Assembly: GCF_900215375.1 (NCBI RefSeq)
Contig: NZ_OBEF01000003.1
Span: forward strand, 305,077 to 369,076
DNA from: Enterobacter sp. CC120223-11
GTDB lineage: Bacteria > Pseudomonadota > Gammaproteobacteria > Enterobacterales > Enterobacteriaceae
Reading direction: 5' to 3'
DNA: 64,000 bases
In this document: in pieces, positions 30,349 to 39,862 of the stretch
How positions within the stretch are numbered: position 1 is the stretch's first letter
How the letters are laid out: the number at the start of each line of letters is the position of its first letter
Position numbers and translations under genes: made by a program
The notes under the pieces: generated by a model
Told to the model about the DNA's origin: nothing
Seen by the model: only the letters and a program-made list of their open reading frames with translations
Databases searched by the model: none

Positions 30349-30744
30349 ATGAAGCGTATAATTACATTTGGTACCTTTGATGTGTTCCATGTTGGTCACG
30401 TAAACATTCTCGAGAGAGCTGCACAATTTGGCGATTATCTGATTGTAGGGGTGAGCTCTGATGCGCTCAACTTTAGCAAAAAAGGTCGGTATCCAGTTTA
30501 TTCGCAAAACGATCGCTGTAAAATTATTAGTTCTTTGAGCTTTGTTGATGAAGTTTTCATTGAAGAATCACTGGAATTAAAAAAAGAATATATTACACAA
30601 CACAATGCCGATATTCTTATAATGGGTGATGATTGGGCTGGCCGATTCGATTGGGTAAGTGATGTCTGTGAAGTAAAATATCTTCCGAGAACTCCTTCTA
30701 TATCTACAACAGAAATAATTGAAGTAGTGAAAAGTATAAAATGA
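30349..30744 (+). CDS. Glycerol-3-phosphate cytidylyltransferase (TagD-like)
   Basis: 131 residues of the nucleotidyltransferase superfamily, the full length of TagD/Gct enzymes that make CDP-glycerol from sn-glycerol-3-phosphate and CTP. The catalytic motif HVGH is at residues 14-17 within GTFDVFHVGH, and RTPSISTT at about 114-121 matches the second signature (RTXGISTT). ATG 30349 gives the family start MKRIITFGTFD; an in-frame TTG at 30337 sits too close to ops. First gene after JUMPstart, overlapping the next gene by four bases. That gene is a glycerophosphotransferase, so the pair form a CDP-glycerol module. The substrate is inferred from the family and this pairing. Confidence 0.9.
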   Translation: MKRIITFGTFDVFHVGHVNILERAAQFGDYLIVGVSSDALNFSKKGRYPVYSQNDRCKIISSLSFVDEVFIEESLELKKEYITQHNADILIMGDDWAGRFDWVSDVCEVKYLPRTPSISTTEIIEVVKSIK

Positions 30745-31898
30745 ATAAAAAATTCAAAAAGTCAATATTTAAAGTCATTTCATTTGTTAGTTTCTGCATC
30801 CCAAAAAATAAGAAAAGAATTTTTTTCAAAAGTAAACCTGATTATTCAGGAAATGCAAAGGCAATGAGTGATTATATTGAAAAAAACAATCCAGAGTATG
30901 AGTTAATATGGTCGGTTTCAGATGTCGTTAAAATTGGAACAAGCTCAAAAATAAAACTAATTAACAGTAAAACTCTCAAAGAACTCTACTATTATTTCAC
31001 TAGCTCAATCATTATGACTACGCATAATGAAATGGTTGGGGCTGTAGCAAAAAATCAATCATACATAAGTCTTTGGCATGGAATGCCAATGAAAAAAATT
31101 TGCTACTTAGGTGAGTATGATTACAAGGGTATGATTGATTATCCAGCAACAAGAATTGCGACTTCTGAAATAATGCGCTCCATTATTTCTGCAAGCTTTC
31201 ATGAAAAAGCAAACAACGTCATGATAACAGGACAACCTCGAAACGATTATCTGTTTGAACCTATATCGTTAGGAGAAATTGGAATTTCTCATGCCGAAGG
31301 TAAGAAAATAGTAATGTATATCCCAACATTCAGGCAAAATAACGAAGATGAAAGATATTCAGATGGCGAAAAAATAAAAAATAACAATTTTTTCCGTGTG
31401 GAGGATTTTGATATTGAAGCGTTAGATTATTATCTTGATAATAATAATATTCACCTGGTTTTAAAACTTCACCCGTACGAAGAATCTTCATTAGGTGTCA
31501 AAGGTGAAATTACTAATAATATTACTATTATCGATACGGAAAATCTAAACAAAAAAAATATTGACGTCAATCAAATAATTCCATGGGCGGACTGTTTGAT
31601 AACTGATTACTCTTCTGTATATTTTGATTTTTTATTACTAAATAAACCAATTGTTTTCCTAGTGCCAGACCTTCCGCAATATAGAGCAGCACGTGGAGGA
31701 TTTACTCTTGAGCCGTTCGAGTATTGGACTCCAGGTCAAAAAACAATGACTCAGAGGGATTTAATACAAGCGCTTACAGATGTTTTTGATGGCTCCGACG
31801 ATAAATATTCTGGCCAAAGGAAAGTAATTAATGACCTCATTAACCACCATCAAGATTCCGCGAGCTGTTCGCGGGTAATGAATTTAATCGAGAAATAA
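30741..31898 (+). CDS. CDP-glycerol glycerophosphotransferase family protein (TagB/TagF-like)
   Basis: 385 residues. Family signatures are visible: WHGMPMK with His113, GQPRNDYLF at 164-172, YIPTFRQN at 193-200, LKLHPYE with H244-P245, and the TDYSSVYFDF segment at 288-297. It should transfer glycerol-phosphate from CDP-glycerol to a sugar of the lipid-linked O unit on the cytoplasmic side of the inner membrane. In Gram-positives relatives build teichoic acid. Only this single short transferase domain is present, so one glycerol-phosphate per unit is more likely than a chain. Whether the group is a side branch or in the backbone cannot be told. A+T-rich with many ATA and AAA codons. Confidence 0.88.
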   Translation: MNKKFKKSIFKVISFVSFCIPKNKKRIFFKSKPDYSGNAKAMSDYIEKNNPEYELIWSVSDVVKIGTSSKIKLINSKTLKELYYYFTSSIIMTTHNEMVGAVAKNQSYISLWHGMPMKKICYLGEYDYKGMIDYPATRIATSEIMRSIISASFHEKANNVMITGQPRNDYLFEPISLGEIGISHAEGKKIVMYIPTFRQNNEDERYSDGEKIKNNNFFRVEDFDIEALDYYLDNNNIHLVLKLHPYEESSLGVKGEITNNITIIDTENLNKKNIDVNQIIPWADCLITDYSSVYFDFLLLNKPIVFLVPDLPQYRAARGGFTLEPFEYWTPGQKTMTQRDLIQALTDVFDGSDDKYSGQRKVINDLINHHQDSASCSRVMNLIEK

Positions 31899-31900
31899 TA

Positions 31901-33022
31901 ATGACAATTTACTTTTTCTTGGGCGATATAAGCTCTAAGGGTGGAATCGAGAGAGTAACTATTACGCTTGCAAATGCATTGTCAAAAAAATTTAATGTCA
32001 GCATAGTAAGCTTATATAAGAGCAATAGTGAGATAGCATTTGAAATAAATAATAATGTCAATGTTATTATTCTAAGTAATCAATTTGAAAAAAGTATGTA
32101 TAATCGAAGCCCCGGAGGTAAGGGGATTATTTTCGATTTTAAGTATATTTTTAGTAAACTAGATGTTCTCAAAAAAAGATGTAATGGAATTAATAGTGAA
32201 GATATAATTGTGTCATGTGATATTAAAATGACATTATTGCTTTATTTTTTCTGTAAAAAAAATCGTGCGCGACTTTTAGCAATAGAACATTTTGAACATG
32301 ATATTGGCAATGGGATTTTAAAACGGTTAAGAAAAATCATATACACCCGTATTGATGCTGTTGTAAGTTTAACATCGGAAGATAAGCACAAATATCTTGT
32401 ATGGCTGGATGCTAAGAAACACTGGGTAATTCCTAATATTGTAGTAACAAATAAAAAAGAACTAACTTTCTCAGATACTGAAAAAGAGAATACGGTCTTG
32501 GCAGTTGGTCGTTTGACGCATCAAAAAGGTTTTGATTTGCTGATAAAATCATGGAGCCTAATTGAGAACGACGGTTGGATATTGAAAATAGTTGGTGACG
32601 GTGAAGAGTTTGATAACTTGCAAAAACAGGTTTCTCAATTGAATGCAACCAATATTGAATTGATTCCGTTCCAAAAAAACATACATGAGCTTTATGCTAA
32701 GTCAAAAATTTTTGTGCTTTCTTCAAGGTTCGAAGGCTTAGGTATGGTTTTACTAGAGGCACTTACCTACGCATTACCATGTATAAGTTTTGATTGTCCT
32801 GCTGGACCTAAAACAATTTTATCTAACGGAAGTGGACTACTAGTTCCAACTGGTAACGTAGATTTATTAGGTACAACAATATCGAAGCTAATTAATGATC
32901 ATGAGCTGAGAAAGTCGCTAAGCTTAAAATCAGCTAAAGTACTTGTTAATTTCAGTGAAGATAAAATAGTAAAGCAGTGGAGCGAAATGATCTGTGAAAC
33001 TAAAAAACAAACCTTATTATGA
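31901..33022 (+). CDS. O-antigen glycosyltransferase, GT4 family
   Basis: 373 residues, GT-B fold. The N-terminus has FLGDISSKGGIERVTITLAN (acceptor-side Gly-rich loop), and the C-terminal half has VLAVGRLTHQKGFDLLI and the EX7E donor site in FEGLGMVLLEAL (E278 and E286). The donor and acceptor sugars cannot be read from sequence; retaining chemistry is typical for GT4. It is two bases after the glycerophosphotransferase gene and its 3' end overlaps the next gene by 29 bases. Strongly A+T-rich, unlike the flanking core genes. Confidence 0.88.
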   Translation: MTIYFFLGDISSKGGIERVTITLANALSKKFNVSIVSLYKSNSEIAFEINNNVNVIILSNQFEKSMYNRSPGGKGIIFDFKYIFSKLDVLKKRCNGINSEDIIVSCDIKMTLLLYFFCKKNRARLLAIEHFEHDIGNGILKRLRKIIYTRIDAVVSLTSEDKHKYLVWLDAKKHWVIPNIVVTNKKELTFSDTEKENTVLAVGRLTHQKGFDLLIKSWSLIENDGWILKIVGDGEEFDNLQKQVSQLNATNIELIPFQKNIHELYAKSKIFVLSSRFEGLGMVLLEALTYALPCISFDCPAGPKTILSNGSGLLVPTGNVDLLGTTISKLINDHELRKSLSLKSAKVLVNFSEDKIVKQWSEMICETKKQTLL

Positions 33023-34055
33023 TTTTGTTTTCATAACCAACGTACCTGCATTTTACAAAGTTAATCTTTTTAATGAATTGTCTAAAACAGTTAAATTAAA
33101 AGTAATATTTATTTCAAATAAATCAGAAATAAGAAATTCAGATTTCTATTCTTATGATATTAATTTTGATTATATTACAATTAATCATAGTTCCTATGAA
33201 ACCAGAAATAAAGCCAAGACTTTTTTTAGGCTTTTTCAGGAGACTATATTTCTCAACTATAAGTATTTGGTTTTTTCAGGCTGGGAAACTAAGGAAGCAT
33301 CGCTGCTTTCATTTCTAACTCCAAAATTAAAAAATGCGATAGTTATTGAAAGTAGTATTCTTGAAACAAATGTTGATAGCATCAAATTTTGGATCAAAAA
33401 AGTACTACTTTCTAGAATTTCAGTCGCTTTTCCATCTGGCTTTCTCCAAAGAAAGATTCTTACTGAAGCTGGTTTCAACGGCGAAATTCATATAACCCAT
33501 GGTGTAGGAATTAGTAACTACCAATCACAATTTGAAGTAGATAAGTATAAACGTGATGAAATGGTTTTTTTGTATGTAGGTAGAATATCACAAGAAAAAA
33601 ACATAGCTTTCTTGGTTAACACCTTTAAAGATATAAATGCTAAATTATTAATTGTTGGTGATGGTGATTTGCGAAAAAATATCGAATCTTCCGCCTCAGA
33701 AAACGTGTATTTCCTTGGCTATGTTGAAAATAAAAAATTAAAAGAAATTTATTCAAATAGTGACTGTTTTATTCTACCCTCACTTTCAGAACCATGGGGC
33801 TTAGTCATTGAAGAGGCATTAACATTTGGACTTCCTGTGATAGTAAGCGATATGGTTGGTTGCCACTTTGATTTGGTTACTGATAAAAATGGCATCGTCT
33901 ATGAGGTAAATAGTTATGATGCATTAAAAAACGCAATTCAAAATATTTCCTTTAATATAGAAAAGTACAAGCAGGGTGCGAAATTATATCAACCTGAAAA
34001 AATTGCGGAATTACAGATTGAATCTTATTGTGGTGCATTAAATGTCAAGGAATAA
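32994..34055 (+). CDS. O-antigen glycosyltransferase, GT4 family
   Basis: 353 residues. The start FVFITNVPAFYKVNLFNELS is typical of GT4 enzymes, and the donor site is EPWGLVIEE (E266 and E274) preceded by FLYVGRISQEKNI. Substrate unknown. The only usable start is GTG 32994, because there is no Met codon before the conserved N-terminus; this makes a 29-base overlap with the upstream gene and suggests reinitiation. The 3' end overlaps wzx by 14 bases. Confidence 0.85.
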   Translation: MKLKNKPYYDFVFITNVPAFYKVNLFNELSKTVKLKVIFISNKSEIRNSDFYSYDINFDYITINHSSYETRNKAKTFFRLFQETIFLNYKYLVFSGWETKEASLLSFLTPKLKNAIVIESSILETNVDSIKFWIKKVLLSRISVAFPSGFLQRKILTEAGFNGEIHITHGVGISNYQSQFEVDKYKRDEMVFLYVGRISQEKNIAFLVNTFKDINAKLLIVGDGDLRKNIESSASENVYFLGYVENKKLKEIYSNSDCFILPSLSEPWGLVIEEALTFGLPVIVSDMVGCHFDLVTDKNGIVYEVNSYDALKNAIQNISFNIEKYKQGAKLYQPEKIAELQIESYCGALNVKE

Positions 34056-35442
34056 AACATTCTCCGACTTTTTGAAATACTTTTCCGGAGACCTGGTTGT
34101 TAAAGGATTTATGTTCCTATCTTTACCTCTGTTATCAAGGGTTATGAATCCTGATGATTACGGTAAGATGGCATTGATTAATGCAGCCGTGATGATCGTG
34201 TATGTGTTTATAAGTTTAAATTTACAAAACGCTGTAATAAATAGATACATGAAAACGTCAGAACATTTTGATGTATATTACAGCTCTGTGTTGATAGGTA
34301 TGTTCTTCATACAATTATTCTTCATAGCACTTTGTCCGTTTTATGCGCCTTATGCTGCTGAATTGCTAAGCATTTCAATATTGGACTTTTATTGGGTCAT
34401 GGCAATTTGTATATTATTAAGCTACATATATTCCTACACAAGTTATTTGCAAGGTGCCAGATTAAGTAGCGAATTCGTAAAGCTAAATATAATAAGTAAG
34501 CTGTCTGAAGTAGCTTTAATTTTTGTTTTTGCACTAATCATTGCTAATGACAAGTATTTGTCAAAAATTTATGCGCAATTGCTAGTCAGTTGCGTGGTCT
34601 TATTATTTGTTTTGTTTAAAATTAAAAAAATAATATCATTCAAATTCGATGTTAGATATTTCAAAGTTGCGCTAACATTTAGTGTCCCGTTGATTTTGCA
34701 TGTATTATCTAACTCATTGCTTTCACAGGCAGATAGATTAATTATTGCAAAGCTGATGGGTAATTACGAAGCAGGAATTTACTCGTTTGCTTACAATCTA
34801 GGTATGTGCGTAATAGTAATTGTTATGGCATGGAATTCATCATGGCAACCAAAATTCTATGCGTTGATGAATGAGGGGAAATCAGCCCAGATAAGAAATG
34901 CCGTCAAATCGAGTTCTATTATTATTGCTGTTTTAAGCGCATTGGTAATTCTCTTTTCCCGCGAAGCAGTTATGCTTTTGGCTAACTATAATTACTATAG
35001 CGGCGCAAAAATTGTACCTATTGTCGTTATAGCGAACGCTTTAGTTCATATATATTTAAGCTATGCGAATTTTAACTTTTACAAAGCAAAAACTTTCTTT
35101 ATTTCTATAGGTACCTTATTAGCAATGTTAATTAACATTGCACTCAATTATTGCCTCATTCCAAAATATGGAATTCAAGGGGCAGCTTGGGCTACAGTGA
35201 CAAGTTATCTGTGCCTGGCAATATTTCAATTCGTTATTTCGAAAAAGTCAGGCAATTCAATTATTGACATCAGATTCTTAATATATTTCATTGTTTTTCT
35301 AATGATGATTTATCTAATGACAGATTTTTTTGATTCATTAAATTTATATCTTGCCTTAATCTACAAAACATTTATTTCAATAGCCATGATTCTGTTACTT
35401 ATCTATACTAAAACATTAAATTCACTTAAGATGGCAATATGA
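34042..35442 (+). CDS. wzx: O-antigen flippase Wzx
   Basis: 466 residues with roughly 12-14 hydrophobic helices of the MOP superfamily (oligosaccharide flippase). The start SDFLKYFSGDLVVKGFMFLSLPLLSR matches the family pattern (amphipathic start, then first helix; quoted as SDFLKYFSG and LPLLSR). It flips the undecaprenyl-PP-linked O unit into the periplasm. Distinct from the colanic acid WzxC in this window. ATG 34042 overlaps the end of the preceding glycosyltransferase, and the stop overlaps the next gene (ATGA). Confidence 0.9.
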   Translation: MSRNKTFSDFLKYFSGDLVVKGFMFLSLPLLSRVMNPDDYGKMALINAAVMIVYVFISLNLQNAVINRYMKTSEHFDVYYSSVLIGMFFIQLFFIALCPFYAPYAAELLSISILDFYWVMAICILLSYIYSYTSYLQGARLSSEFVKLNIISKLSEVALIFVFALIIANDKYLSKIYAQLLVSCVVLLFVLFKIKKIISFKFDVRYFKVALTFSVPLILHVLSNSLLSQADRLIIAKLMGNYEAGIYSFAYNLGMCVIVIVMAWNSSWQPKFYALMNEGKSAQIRNAVKSSSIIIAVLSALVILFSREAVMLLANYNYYSGAKIVPIVVIANALVHIYLSYANFNFYKAKTFFISIGTLLAMLINIALNYCLIPKYGIQGAAWATVTSYLCLAIFQFVISKKSGNSIIDIRFLIYFIVFLMMIYLMTDFFDSLNLYLALIYKTFISIAMILLLIYTKTLNSLKMAI

Positions 35443-36596
35443 ATTTCAGTATATATAGTGTTTATCTGTTTGCTACAATTTTACTGATATTAATAGATGT
35501 CAATAGTAGAAATGTACAAACCAAAAAAATAATTTTTGTTTTTGTCTTTTTAGCATTGGTTTTATTTATTGGATTCAGATATGAGATTGGTTTAGATTGG
35601 GTTTTTTACTCTCATCTTTATGAAGGACAGACATTCTCGTTAGCTATTGAGCCTGGATTCATGTTGCTAGCGAGTGTTTTCTCTACTTTCGCAAGTTATT
35701 GGGTGTTTCAATCGTTTATAACTGCATTTACTATCATTTCGCTAAGTTCATTCTGTAAAAACTTCACGCGAAATTATTGTGCATGTATTTTGATTTTTTT
35801 TGTTTATCAATTTGGACTAAATTCTGAGGCGCTTCGACAGCTTATAGCGCTAGCTATTGTTTTAATTGCTTATACAAAGTATCTTTTTGGAAGCAAGCGC
35901 TCAAGCTATGTGATGGTTTTTATAGCTTCTACTTTTCATATATCAGCAATGATATGTATCTTGCCTTTACTTCTATTAAACCGAAGAAGTTTTGGAGTAT
36001 TGCGGACTTTTACAAGTATTGGATTGATATTAAGTATTCTAGGCATTTACCCAATACAATCAATTTTGACAATTCTTCAATCCTTCTCTGGAAATGGTTA
36101 CATCAGTAAAATACTATGGTATGGAAGTGAAAATAATATTGGATCAATTTTTACAGTAAGTCTTCTATTTAAAATAGCAGTTACTATATTCTTTGAGATC
36201 AGATTTAAAAATCATTTAACCAACCTCACAGAGTTAGAACTCCTAAAAATAAAACTTTTAAGAGTGTCTCTTTATTTATTAGTCCTTATAGATATCTATC
36301 TTGGCCAATATGGAACAATAAGCACTCGATTAAATGTGTATATGATACCGTCCCTGGTAATTGCAATAGTTTTAATCTTAGAGCAGTTCAAGGTTGGTAT
36401 AAGTAAATTATTAGTAACTCTATTGTTTTTGATTTACTTCTTTTTTAATTTTCAGAATTTTACGAGTAATTATTATTTCGAAAATTTTTATCTTCCTTAT
36501 CGAAATTATCTTGAAAAGATATTCGGTTATGAACAAAAAAATAATAAAGAGGCTGAAGTGGAATTTTATCTGAATAACAAAGATGTCTTACAATGA
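35439..36596 (+). CDS. wzy: O-antigen polymerase Wzy (EpsG family)
   Basis: 385 residues, about ten hydrophobic helices, extremely A+T-rich. The early motif GFRYEIGLDWVFYSHLYE after the second helix, followed by EPGFMLLASVF, is the pattern of EpsG-family polymerases. It is the only membrane protein in the cluster besides wzx, so it is the best Wzy candidate, joining O units in the periplasm with Wzz controlling length. Wzy proteins are poorly conserved, and the linkage cannot be predicted. Overlaps both neighbours by four bases. Confidence 0.85.
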   Translation: MNFSIYSVYLFATILLILIDVNSRNVQTKKIIFVFVFLALVLFIGFRYEIGLDWVFYSHLYEGQTFSLAIEPGFMLLASVFSTFASYWVFQSFITAFTIISLSSFCKNFTRNYCACILIFFVYQFGLNSEALRQLIALAIVLIAYTKYLFGSKRSSYVMVFIASTFHISAMICILPLLLLNRRSFGVLRTFTSIGLILSILGIYPIQSILTILQSFSGNGYISKILWYGSENNIGSIFTVSLLFKIAVTIFFEIRFKNHLTNLTELELLKIKLLRVSLYLLVLIDIYLGQYGTISTRLNVYMIPSLVIAIVLILEQFKVGISKLLVTLLFLIYFFFNFQNFTSNYYFENFYLPYRNYLEKIFGYEQKNNKEAEVEFYLNNKDVLQ

Positions 36597-37696
36597 ATTT
36601 ACTAATTAATGCATCAAATCTTTATGTAGGTGGTGGAGTTCAAGTTGCAGTATCTCTAATCCAGGAGTTAGTATTTAATGGTGTAGAGTTTAAAGCGGCA
36701 ATTTCACCAAAGGTGCATGAGCAGCTTAATGAAACTGAGCTGAAGAAATGCATTTTGATAGAAAAATCGCCTTCAGGAATATTTAATTTTAAAATAAGAC
36801 GTTTACTTGATGATATAGTCAAAGAAAATCAAATTGACAAAGTTCTTACTATTTTTGGCCCTAGTTACTGGTCTCCAAAAAATGTTAAACATATTGTTGG
36901 CTATGCTCTTCCTTGGCTAATCTATGACATTAGTAAAATATATCCTGAGCTATCTGTAAGAGAGAAAATAAAATTTCAAATTTTGCGGGTAATTCAACCT
37001 TATTTTTATAAAAAAAATGCTGATGTCATAATCACTGAAACTGAAGATGTGAATCTTCGGGTAAGGCATTTGCTTGGTTACCCTGACGAAAATGTTGTTA
37101 CAATATCCAATACATTGAATAAGAAAATGACTGATGCTGATATTTGTGATAGCTCGTTAAGTCAGTTTTTTCCAGTGAAAAAGGAAGAGGATATATATCT
37201 TCTGACAATATCACATAATTATCCTCATAAAAATCTAAAAGTTATAAAATCTCTTTTGAATAAACTACCTGAAAATTACAAATTTATATTGACTGTTAAT
37301 CATGATTTTCTTTTAGATATTCCTCCCGAGATGCATCATCGGGTATTTTGTATCGGATTCGCAAGGCTAAACCAGTGTGCATATTTATATGAATATTGTG
37401 ATGCGGTTTTTTTACCAACTGTATTAGAATGTTTTAGCGCCAGCTATCTTGAGAGTATGTACTTTAATAAATTTATATTGACATCAGATCTACCATTTGC
37501 TCGGACAATATGTGGTGATTCTGCAGCATATTTCAATCCATATAATGAAAATGATATTGCATTAGTAATCCAATCGGTTTTTAGTGATGTCAAAGTTCGA
37601 GTGATTTTACTGGAAAAAATGAGAAAACAACTATCCTTATATCCTACACCGAATGAACGGGCTCGCCAATACATTGCCCAACTTGATAAATTATGA
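36593..37696 (+). CDS. O-antigen glycosyltransferase, GT4-type
   Basis: 367 residues. The start LLINASNLYVGGGVQVAVSL has the Gly-rich loop of GT-B enzymes. The C-terminal half contains LLTISHNYPHKNLKVI and the EX7E-like donor site FLPTVLECFSASYLESMYF. Substrate unknown. ATG overlaps the wzy stop. It is the last gene of the very A+T-rich part; the next gene, fnlA, has clearly higher G+C, so a recombination boundary is likely at its 3' end. Confidence 0.85.
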   Translation: MNLLINASNLYVGGGVQVAVSLIQELVFNGVEFKAAISPKVHEQLNETELKKCILIEKSPSGIFNFKIRRLLDDIVKENQIDKVLTIFGPSYWSPKNVKHIVGYALPWLIYDISKIYPELSVREKIKFQILRVIQPYFYKKNADVIITETEDVNLRVRHLLGYPDENVVTISNTLNKKMTDADICDSSLSQFFPVKKEEDIYLLTISHNYPHKNLKVIKSLLNKLPENYKFILTVNHDFLLDIPPEMHHRVFCIGFARLNQCAYLYEYCDAVFLPTVLECFSASYLESMYFNKFILTSDLPFARTICGDSAAYFNPYNENDIALVIQSVFSDVKVRVILLEKMRKQLSLYPTPNERARQYIAQLDKL

Positions 37697-37722
37697 TGCA
37701 GCAATCATTTCGAGGTCTAAAC

Positions 37723-38757
37723 ATGTTTTCAAATAAAATATTACTAATCACTGGTGGAACTGGTTCGTTTGGTAACGCAGTTTTAAATCGCTTTCTTGAT
37801 ACCGATATTAAAGAAATTCGTATATTTTCCCGCGATGAGAAAAAGCAGGATGATATGCGCAAGAAATATAATAATCCTAAACTCAAGTTCTATATCGGTG
37901 ATGTTCGAGACTATTCAAGTGTATTGAATGCGTCGAGAGGGGTTGATTTTATTTACCATGCCGCCGCACTCAAGCAAGTCCCATCTTGCGAATTCCATCC
38001 AATGGAAGCAGTTAAAACCAATGTGTTGGGTACTGAAAATGTGCTCGAGGCAGCAATTGCAAATGAAGTGAGCAGGATTGTTTGCCTAAGTACAGATAAG
38101 GCTGTTTATCCTATCAATGCAATGGGTATCTCCAAAGCAATGATGGAGAAGGTGATTGTTGCCAAGTCTCGCAACGTTGACCCGAGTAAGACAGTTATTT
38201 GTGCAACGCGTTATGGTAACGTCATGGCATCGCGAGGATCTGTTATTCCACTGTTTGTGGATCTGATTCGTAGTGAGAAACCTATTACTATAACTGACCC
38301 AAATATGACACGATTTATGATGACGTTAGAAGACGCTGTCGATCTTGTGCTGTATGCGTTTACGCATGGTGATAACGGTGACATTTTTGTTCAGAAGGCC
38401 CCAGCAGCGACTATCGAAACATTAGCTATCGCTCTGAAAGAGCTTTTGGATGTACCTGCGCATCCTATCAATGTCATTGGTACCAGACACGGCGAAAAGT
38501 TGTATGAAGCTCTGTTAAGCCGTGAGGAGATGGTTGCTGCTGTAGATATGGGGGATTACTATCGTGTGCCACCAGATTTGCGTGATCTTAACTACGGTAA
38601 ATATGTAGAGCAGGGTGATAAGCGAATCTCAGAGGTTGAAGATTATAACTCTCACAATACTGAACGTCTTGATGTTGAAGGGATGAAGAAGTTATTACTC
38701 AAGCTTCCTTTCGTTAATGCTTTACGCGCAGGCCAGCCTTACGATTTGGATGCATGA
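37723..38757 (+). CDS. fnlA: UDP-GlcNAc 4,6-dehydratase / 5-epimerase FnlA
   Basis: First step from UDP-GlcNAc to UDP-L-FucNAc. 344 residues, the length of FnlA/WbjB. Extended SDR fold with GGTGSFG at residues 11-17, AALKQVPSCEFHP near 90-100, and MGISKAMMEK, in which Met replaces the usual Tyr of YxxxK, as in inverting dehydratases of the FlaA1/CapD group. ATG 37723 follows CGAGG and gives MFSNKILLITGG; an in-frame ATG at 37693 overlaps the upstream stop and would add ten residues with no family support. Confidence 0.94.
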   Translation: MFSNKILLITGGTGSFGNAVLNRFLDTDIKEIRIFSRDEKKQDDMRKKYNNPKLKFYIGDVRDYSSVLNASRGVDFIYHAAALKQVPSCEFHPMEAVKTNVLGTENVLEAAIANEVSRIVCLSTDKAVYPINAMGISKAMMEKVIVAKSRNVDPSKTVICATRYGNVMASRGSVIPLFVDLIRSEKPITITDPNMTRFMMTLEDAVDLVLYAFTHGDNGDIFVQKAPAATIETLAIALKELLDVPAHPINVIGTRHGEKLYEALLSREEMVAAVDMGDYYRVPPDLRDLNYGKYVEQGDKRISEVEDYNSHNTERLDVEGMKKLLLKLPFVNALRAGQPYDLDA

Positions 38758-38758
38758 T

Positions 38759-39862
38759 ATGAAAATTCTGGTAACTGGAGCAGAAGGATTTATAGGTCGT
38801 AACCTTTGCTTGCGATTAGAAGAATTAGGTCGTCATGACATAATTAAAATTGACCGTTCAAGTACCGAAAGCGAACTGAAAGCTGCAGTTACATCTGCAG
38901 ATTTTATCTATCATCTTGCCGGGGTGAATAGGCCAATTAGTGACGAAGAGTTTGGCGCTGGTAATCATCTGTTGACTCAACGCATTGTTGATATTTTAAA
39001 GGAATGTAATCTCCAGACCCCAATAATGTTAAGTTCTTCTATTCAGGCTACTTTCAATAATAGTTACGGCCTTAGCAAGGCTGCTGCAGAAGATGCTGTT
39101 TTGAATTATGCTAATTCAAATCAGGCACAGCATTATATTTATCGTTTTCCTAATGTATTTGGGAAATGGTGTAGGCCAAATTACAATTCTTTTGTTGCTA
39201 CTTTTTGCAACAATATCGCTTCAGGTTTAAATGTTGTTATCAATGATACTAATGCACCAGTTACGCTTGTTTATATTGATGATGTTTGTTCTGAATTAAT
39301 TGATTTGATTGATGGAAAAGAAAGTGGGTATCGGACAATATCTATTCAATACCAGACTACAGTTGGTGAAGTAGCTAATATTCTCCATTCTTTTAAAGAT
39401 AGTCGCGATAACTTGACTACCCCGCAAGTTGGTACAGGCCTTGTCAGGGCTCTTTATTCAACATATCTGAGCTATTTGAAACCAGAACAGTTTGGCTATT
39501 CCATTCCTTCATACAGCGATCAGCGTGGCACTTTTTGTGAGATGCTGAAAACTAAGGACTCAGGACAATTTTCATTTTTCACTGCCCATCCAGGTATCAC
39601 TCGGGGAGGTCATTACCATCACTCGAAAAATGAAAAGTTTTTGGTGATTCAAGGAGATGCTACGTTCAAGTTTGAACATGTAGTTACCGGTGAAAGATAT
39701 GAGCTAAAGGTTAGTTCTGGTGAACATAAAGTTGTTGAGACTGTTCCCGGATGGACTCACGATATAACTAATACCGGAACAAATGAGCTGATTGTAATGC
39801 TTTGGGCAAATGAAATTTTTGATAAAAATGCACCGGATACTATAGCGAGATCTTTAGCATGA
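38759..39862 (+). CDS. fnlB: UDP-FucNAc pathway reductase FnlB (SDR plus cupin)
   Basis: Second enzyme of UDP-L-FucNAc synthesis, a 3-epimerase/4-reductase acting on the FnlA product. 367 residues. GAEGFIGRN at residues 7-15 is the NAD(P) site and YGLSKAA contains the catalytic YxxxK. A C-terminal cupin domain (about 250-360, with RGTFCEML, GGHYHHSKNEKF and PGWTHDI) is as expected for this family. ATG 38759 starts one base after the fnlA stop; ATG 38750, three codons upstream in frame, is the alternative. Confidence 0.92.
   Translation: MKILVTGAEGFIGRNLCLRLEELGRHDIIKIDRSSTESELKAAVTSADFIYHLAGVNRPISDEEFGAGNHLLTQRIVDILKECNLQTPIMLSSSIQATFNNSYGLSKAAAEDAVLNYANSNQAQHYIYRFPNVFGKWCRPNYNSFVATFCNNIASGLNVVINDTNAPVTLVYIDDVCSELIDLIDGKESGYRTISIQYQTTVGEVANILHSFKDSRDNLTTPQVGTGLVRALYSTYLSYLKPEQFGYSIPSYSDQRGTFCEMLKTKDSGQFSFFTAHPGITRGGHYHHSKNEKFLVIQGDATFKFEHVVTGERYELKVSSGEHKVVETVPGWTHDITNTGTNELIVMLWANEIFDKNAPDTIARSLA

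Noticed and set aside
30160..30507. 115-codon reverse open frame across the O-antigen leader
   Set aside because: It spans JUMPstart and the start of the cytidylyltransferase gene; no family resemblance.
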